Shown: piece by piece, positions 31,156 through 35,034 of the stretch
Position numbering within the stretch: position 1 is the first letter of the stretch
Layout of the letters: each line of letters begins with the position of its first letter
Assembly: GCA_964536085.1 (NCBI GenBank)
Contig: CAZHWR010000016.1
Coordinates: 1 to 35,034 of the forward strand
Direction of reading: 5' to 3'
From: CAZHWR01 sp964536085
Lineage (GTDB): Bacteria > Bacillota > Clostridia > Oscillospirales > Ruminococcaceae
DNA: 35,034 nt
The notes under the pieces: generated by a model
What the model was told of the DNA's origin: nothing
Seen by the model: only the letters and a program-made list of their open reading frames with translations
Databases searched by the model: none
Position numbers and translations under genes: made by a program

Positions 31156-34100
31156 CAACATCCGCCTCCTTTTCCAGTATTTTAAATACCTCCTGCTTGT
31201 CCGCCTCTGATTTCGGCAGCACCTCGCCGGAATCATCCGCGTCAACTCCGCATACGGATCTGTAGTCGCAGTAATCGCAGGCGGTCGTGTTATTTCCTAA
31301 ATCAAGCGGCACTGCCGATATGTCCCCGCTTCGCAGCGCTCTCGCCATATTTTCGGCGCACCGCCTCACATGCTTATACAAAAGCTCGAACTGTTCTTTT
31401 GTCGCAACGGACGAATTTGCCGCAGTTTCACCGCTTTTGTTGAGCTTAGCGGGAATGAAAACGCCGCCAACTCCGTTTTCCATGGCGTTTAAAACCTCGG
31501 CGTCGTTCAGCAGAAGCCCCTTCATTTTGTATTGCCCTGTTTTGACTTTTTCAACGTCGTCCGCGTTTCTTCCCGCGGTGTTTTTAAGCGCGGCGGACGG
31601 CATATATAATATCCCCGCCGGGAGCGCGTCTTTGTATTTTCCCTTTCCTGATTTTGTAATACAGAACAAATACATCAGCATCTGCATGTTTTGACCGTCG
31701 AGCAGATCCGCAAGATTAAAATCCCTGCCGCCCGATTTATAGTCGATGACCCTGACGAAATTTTCCCCGTTTATATTTGCCGTATCCACACGGTCGATTT
31801 TACCGATTAGATTTATTTTCCCGCCGCCGTCAAGCGCAAATTCAAGCCCCGAAATCCCGCCCGAACCGATATTCAGTTCAAAGTCGGCAGGTTTAAACGC
31901 GCTTTGCAAAAGCTCCTTTTGCATATGCGCCGCGGCAGACGATATTGTTTTTATAAGCTTGGAAAAAAGATATTTAAACTGAGCGGTTTTGTTTTCCGCT
32001 CCGCTCATCACCGATTCAAGATACGCCGAAAGCAGCTTTTCGACCTCGTTTTCAAGCTCAGACGAGGAAAAAGCGTAAAACCCTTCGTTTTTAAGCAGCT
32101 TTTCCAGCACGTCGTGAATAAGCGTGCCGCGCGAAAGCGGGTTCAGTTCGGCGCGCTGATTAGCCTTCACTTGCAGACCGTCGCGGCAAAAATATGCGAA
32201 CCTGCATTTATAAAACCGCTCAAACCCGCTCGGACTTATCCGCATGTTTTTCGGAAACGCGCCGTCTATCGCCTGACCTTTGCAAAGCCTCGCGCGCGAC
32301 ATATCTCCCGCGTTTTCAAGCATAGCGAGCTTTCCCGCGTACAGCGGATCGCTTTGCAAAACCTTCTCTATGCTCGCCGTCCCGGCGGTGTTTTTAGAAT
32401 AAAGCCGCGCCAGAGTTAAAAACGCGGTTTTTTTGTTGCGACAAAAAAAATCTCCGCCGATTTTTGAAATATCGGTCACAACGCCTTTTCCGAAAATTTT
32501 CTCCGCGGATGAAAAAATGTCCGACAGATACTGCTCCTCGCCGTCTATTCCCGTGAGCGACGCGCATACAAACAGCTTATCGGACGCCATCGCAAGCGTT
32601 TTATACGCATTGAACCGCTGTTCATACAGCCTGTATTCAAACGGAGCCGCGAAAGAAAGCCCCATATCTTCAAAATCCTTTTGCTCCGCCTCGGAAAAAA
32701 CGCTTCCGTTAACGGGCGTTTTCGGAAAAACGTCCTTTTGCGCGCCGAGGACAAAAACTATTTTAGCCGAATCCATTCGTATACGCTCGGGGTCGCCTAT
32801 GGTTACCGCGTCCGCAAGCTGAGGAACCGTACCCATGTCGTACTCGCCGCATGCAAAGTCGAACAGGTCAAAATACTCCGCGTTGGTATAGCTTTCCCCG
32901 GCGGACACGGCGAGCGAATCAAGAATGTTCAACAGCGCATCCCACGAGCGCGCGTATTTTTCCGAAACTACGCCGTCCACCGAGTCGCCTGATATTACGG
33001 CTTTTATTTTCTCTCCCGCGCCCGATTCCTCTATGGCAAAAAACAGCGCGGAGCCGATATCCGCCGCCGAACCGCCCGACGCCGTCCGCACGCGCGACGA
33101 AATATCTATTATGTATTCCCGTACGACGTTATACCGCGCAAGCTTATCGGCTTCCTCCTCGCCGAAGCTTTCGTCAAAGCCGTTGGGATTCGCCGTGAAC
33201 TCCGTCTTGAAATCAGCGCCCTTTATGTTCCAAATAAAACAGTAATTTTCAAACTCGTATATATCATCGGCGCAAAACGGGGAAAGTCCGCACTTTAAAA
33301 GAGATATGACCGCTTCAGTGTCGTACCCGCCGTATGAAAGCCGCAAAAGCTCCGATGCGAATTTTATTATAGGAGTGTCCTTTATTCCGTCGGGCGCGTC
33401 GTAGTAATAGGTTATTTCGTAATTTTCAAACGCGCTTTTCAGAACGGGCGCGTAGCTTTGAGCGTTCGGAATGATAACCGCGAAATCCCTGTACCTGTAG
33501 CCGTTTTCACAGACAAGCTGAATGATTTTTGACGACACATACTCCGTCTCCTCAAAAATATTCGCCGCTACGGCAAAATGAACGTCGTCGTTTTCGCCTT
33601 CAAAATGTTTTGGCGACTCCGCCATAAGATTTTTCTCAGCGAAGCAAAGCGCGGAGGATGAAAATCTGCGCGGCTCGCTGAGCCGTTCAGGTACAAGGAC
33701 CTCGCTCCCGGCTTTTCTCGCCGCTGATTTTATACGATTATATGTGTCCGTCACAACGGTGAAAACCCCGCTTTTTTCGTCGGTGCAAAGCGAAAATACA
33801 CACTCGTCTGCATTTTGCAGAATGTGACTTATAAACTCATACTGCGCGCCGGTGAAGCTTTTAAACTCATCGAAAAACACGACCGTATCGCGGAAGAAAT
33901 CCTTGTTTCTGAGCTTTTCAAGCGCCCTTTTCAAACAATCTGTCGGATCGGAGAATGAACGCGCCAAAATAGCGTCGTAAACGTCCGTCAGCTCGCATAT
34001 CTCTCTGGTCTTTTGCGCAAGCTCGCCGTTTTCGAGCGCGTCCGCCGCTTTTAAAAGCCGCGCCGTATCCACTCCCGCGGTTTTAAGCTCCTGCGCCGCG

Positions 34101-34465
34101 GACAACATGCGCGTTACAAAGCTTTTGTATTTTGCAGCTTTTTTGAAATGCTCAAATTTGCTCTTTAGCTCGTTCACGGCGGAGTTCATAAAAATCAGCT
34201 TTTCAATTTTCCCCGCGGACTTTTTAGTAGCGCCGCCGTACAGCTTGAAAACCCTGTCCGCCAAACGTGTGAAGCTGAAAACCTCCGCGCGCCGGGATTT
34301 TTCAGCGCCCAGCAGGGAATACAGTTCCCGTTCGCTCTCGAACGAAAATTGCTCGGGAACAATAAGCATGATCCGCTTGTCGGTCGTTTCGGCAAGCCGT
34401 TTAATTTTTTGCTTTACAAGTGCAGATTTTCCGCTTCCCGAAAAACCGGTAACAAACGAAACCAC
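31142..34465 (-). CDS. addB: ATP-dependent nuclease subunit AddB
   Basis: Second subunit of AddAB, carrying a degenerate helicase core, Chi recognition and the 5'-strand nuclease. The 1107-residue protein has Walker A GFSGSGKSALV at 7-17, a RecB-family nuclease motif VIDYKSGGRDFNLADLLDGQ in the C-terminal third, and the four cysteines of the iron-sulfur clasp: one in FYKCRFAYFC near residue 753 and three in CDYCDYRSVC near 1063-1072. The start is GTG 34465 because GGAGG lies 8 bases before it; a TTG two codons earlier is only 2 bases from the site. The gene begins 20 bases after the uvrA stop. The addB-addA order is standard. Confidence 0.96.
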   Translation of the reverse strand: MVSFVTGFSGSGKSALVKQKIKRLAETTDKRIMLIVPEQFSFESERELYSLLGAEKSRRAEVFSFTRLADRVFKLYGGATKKSAGKIEKLIFMNSAVNELKSKFEHFKKAAKYKSFVTRMLSAAQELKTAGVDTARLLKAADALENGELAQKTREICELTDVYDAILARSFSDPTDCLKRALEKLRNKDFFRDTVVFFDEFKSFTGAQYEFISHILQNADECVFSLCTDEKSGVFTVVTDTYNRIKSAARKAGSEVLVPERLSEPRRFSSSALCFAEKNLMAESPKHFEGENDDVHFAVAANIFEETEYVSSKIIQLVCENGYRYRDFAVIIPNAQSYAPVLKSAFENYEITYYYDAPDGIKDTPIIKFASELLRLSYGGYDTEAVISLLKCGLSPFCADDIYEFENYCFIWNIKGADFKTEFTANPNGFDESFGEEEADKLARYNVVREYIIDISSRVRTASGGSAADIGSALFFAIEESGAGEKIKAVISGDSVDGVVSEKYARSWDALLNILDSLAVSAGESYTNAEYFDLFDFACGEYDMGTVPQLADAVTIGDPERIRMDSAKIVFVLGAQKDVFPKTPVNGSVFSEAEQKDFEDMGLSFAAPFEYRLYEQRFNAYKTLAMASDKLFVCASLTGIDGEEQYLSDIFSSAEKIFGKGVVTDISKIGGDFFCRNKKTAFLTLARLYSKNTAGTASIEKVLQSDPLYAGKLAMLENAGDMSRARLCKGQAIDGAFPKNMRISPSGFERFYKCRFAYFCRDGLQVKANQRAELNPLSRGTLIHDVLEKLLKNEGFYAFSSSELENEVEKLLSAYLESVMSGAENKTAQFKYLFSKLIKTISSAAAHMQKELLQSAFKPADFELNIGSGGISGLEFALDGGGKINLIGKIDRVDTANINGENFVRVIDYKSGGRDFNLADLLDGQNMQMLMYLFCITKSGKGKYKDALPAGILYMPSAALKNTAGRNADDVEKVKTGQYKMKGLLLNDAEVLNAMENGVGGVFIPAKLNKSGETAANSSVATKEQFELLYKHVRRCAENMARALRSGDISAVPLDLGNNTTACDYCDYRSVCGVDADDSGEVLPKSEADKQEVFKILEKEADVDELG

Positions 34466-34485
34466 GCGCAAAGCCTCCCTTTAGA

Positions 34486-35034
34486 TTACTTTTTCAATAT
34501 TTTTTTCAGATACTGCCCCGTATACGACTTCTCGCATTCAGCCACCTTTTCGGGCGTTCCCGTAACGACGACCCGCCCACCGCGGTCCCCTCCCTCAGGG
34601 CCCAAATCTATGATATAATCGGCAGTCTTTATAACGTCCAGATTGTGTTCGATAACGACCACTGTGTTGCCCGCGTCGACCAGCTTCTGTAAAACTTCGA
34701 TAAGCTTGTGGACGTCCGCTGTGTGAAGCCCCGTAGTCGGCTCGTCGAGAATATATATCGTTCTGCCCGTACTCTGCCTTGACAGCTCCGTTGCGAGCTT
34801 GACCCGCTGCGCCTCGCCGCCCGAAAGCGTGGTCGCAGGCTGACCGATTTTAACATACGAAAGCCCGACGTCATAAAGCGTTTGCAGCTTCCGTGCTATC
34901 TTCGGAATGTTCTCAAAAAACTTAAGCCCTTCCTCCACGGTCATTTCAAGGACATCATATATCGTTTTGCCCTTGTATTTCACTTCGAGCGTCTCGCGGT
35001 TGTAGCGCTTGCCCTTGCACACCTCGCAGGGAAC
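34486..35034 (-). CDS. uvrA: Excinuclease ABC subunit A, UvrA (partial, N-terminal part outside window)
   Basis: DNA-damage recognition ATPase of nucleotide excision repair. Only the last 182 residues are present, in frame from the window edge: VPCEVCKGKRYNRETLEVKY (second half of the C-terminal zinc module), VGLSYVKIGQPATTLSGGEA with the ABC signature, YILDEPTTGLHTADVHKLIE (Walker B and D-loop), VVVIEHNLDVIKTADYIIDL (switch histidine) and GPEGGDRGGRVVVTGTPEKV. The C-terminus ends LKKILKK. Downstream addB starts after 20 bases, so uvrA, addB and addA may form a repair operon. Confidence 0.97.
   Translation of the reverse strand, partial: VPCEVCKGKRYNRETLEVKYKGKTIYDVLEMTVEEGLKFFENIPKIARKLQTLYDVGLSYVKIGQPATTLSGGEAQRVKLATELSRQSTGRTIYILDEPTTGLHTADVHKLIEVLQKLVDAGNTVVVIEHNLDVIKTADYIIDLGPEGGDRGGRVVVTGTPEKVAECEKSYTGQYLKKILKK

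Noticed and set aside
1..35034. Mobile elements, prophage, CRISPR arrays, toxin-antitoxin or defence genes
   Set aside because: No transposase, integrase, repeat-spacer pattern or defence domain was seen; AddAB, RdgB and DprA are ordinary housekeeping or repair genes here.

Overview
The window is a 35 kb piece of a Bacillota chromosome, most likely class Clostridia (Oscillospirales-like). The basis is a moderate-GC genome with strong AGGAGG-type ribosome binding sites, near-consensus sigma-A promoters, stem-loop terminators, a PstSCAB transporter with a lipoprotein PstS, AddAB instead of RecBCD, TrmFO, paired LytR-CpsA-Psr enzymes, and the Firmicutes gene orders yhbY-nadD-yqeK-LCP-rsfS-leuS and plsX-rnc-smc-ftsY. 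Species-level placement is not possible from this alone. Almost everything lies on the minus strand; only two loci (4382-5268) lie on plus. No mobile element, prophage, CRISPR array, tRNA or rRNA was seen, and no gene-free stretch exceeds 300 bases.

Left to right: (1) 1-3243, a pst phosphate-uptake operon (pstS-pstC-pstA-pstB, the last cut by the window edge), with a PhoP-like control region and a terminator-like hairpin between pstS and pstC. The PstS halves are in reversed order, i.e. the protein is circularly permuted. (2) 3287-5381, a small redox-flavoured island: a flavodoxin plus a small membrane protein, divergent from an HxlR-type regulator gene that carries a one-base frameshift, followed by a C_GCAxxG_C_C cysteine protein. 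The two divergent promoters overlap head-on, and the flavodoxin promoter is a perfect consensus. (3) 5391-12686, rpsU with its own promoter and structured leader, then the translation and cell-wall cluster leuS, rsfS, two LCP genes, yqeK, nadD and yhbY. (4) 12823-26131, rdgB, ftsY, smc, a radical SAM gene, rnc, plsX, trmFO, topA, dprA and a SpoU methyltransferase, tightly packed with several overlaps. (5) 26227-27624, the infC-rpmI-rplT operon with a consensus promoter, a long leader ending in an attenuator-like terminator, and a non-canonical AUC start for infC. (6) 27628-35034, addA, addB and the C-terminus of uvrA, a DNA-repair group.

The window is therefore mostly housekeeping: ribosome biogenesis and initiation, protein targeting, chromosome condensation, recombination and repair, NAD synthesis, phospholipid initiation, cell-wall polymer attachment and phosphate uptake. 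I found no convincing undescribed multi-gene system. The most notable signals are the permuted PstS, the broken HxlR gene beside a perfect-consensus divergent promoter, and the unusual initiation and leader regions of infC and rpsU. Start sites were moved from the longest frame where a ribosome binding site or neighbouring stop codon clearly favoured another codon; several of these are TTG or GTG.
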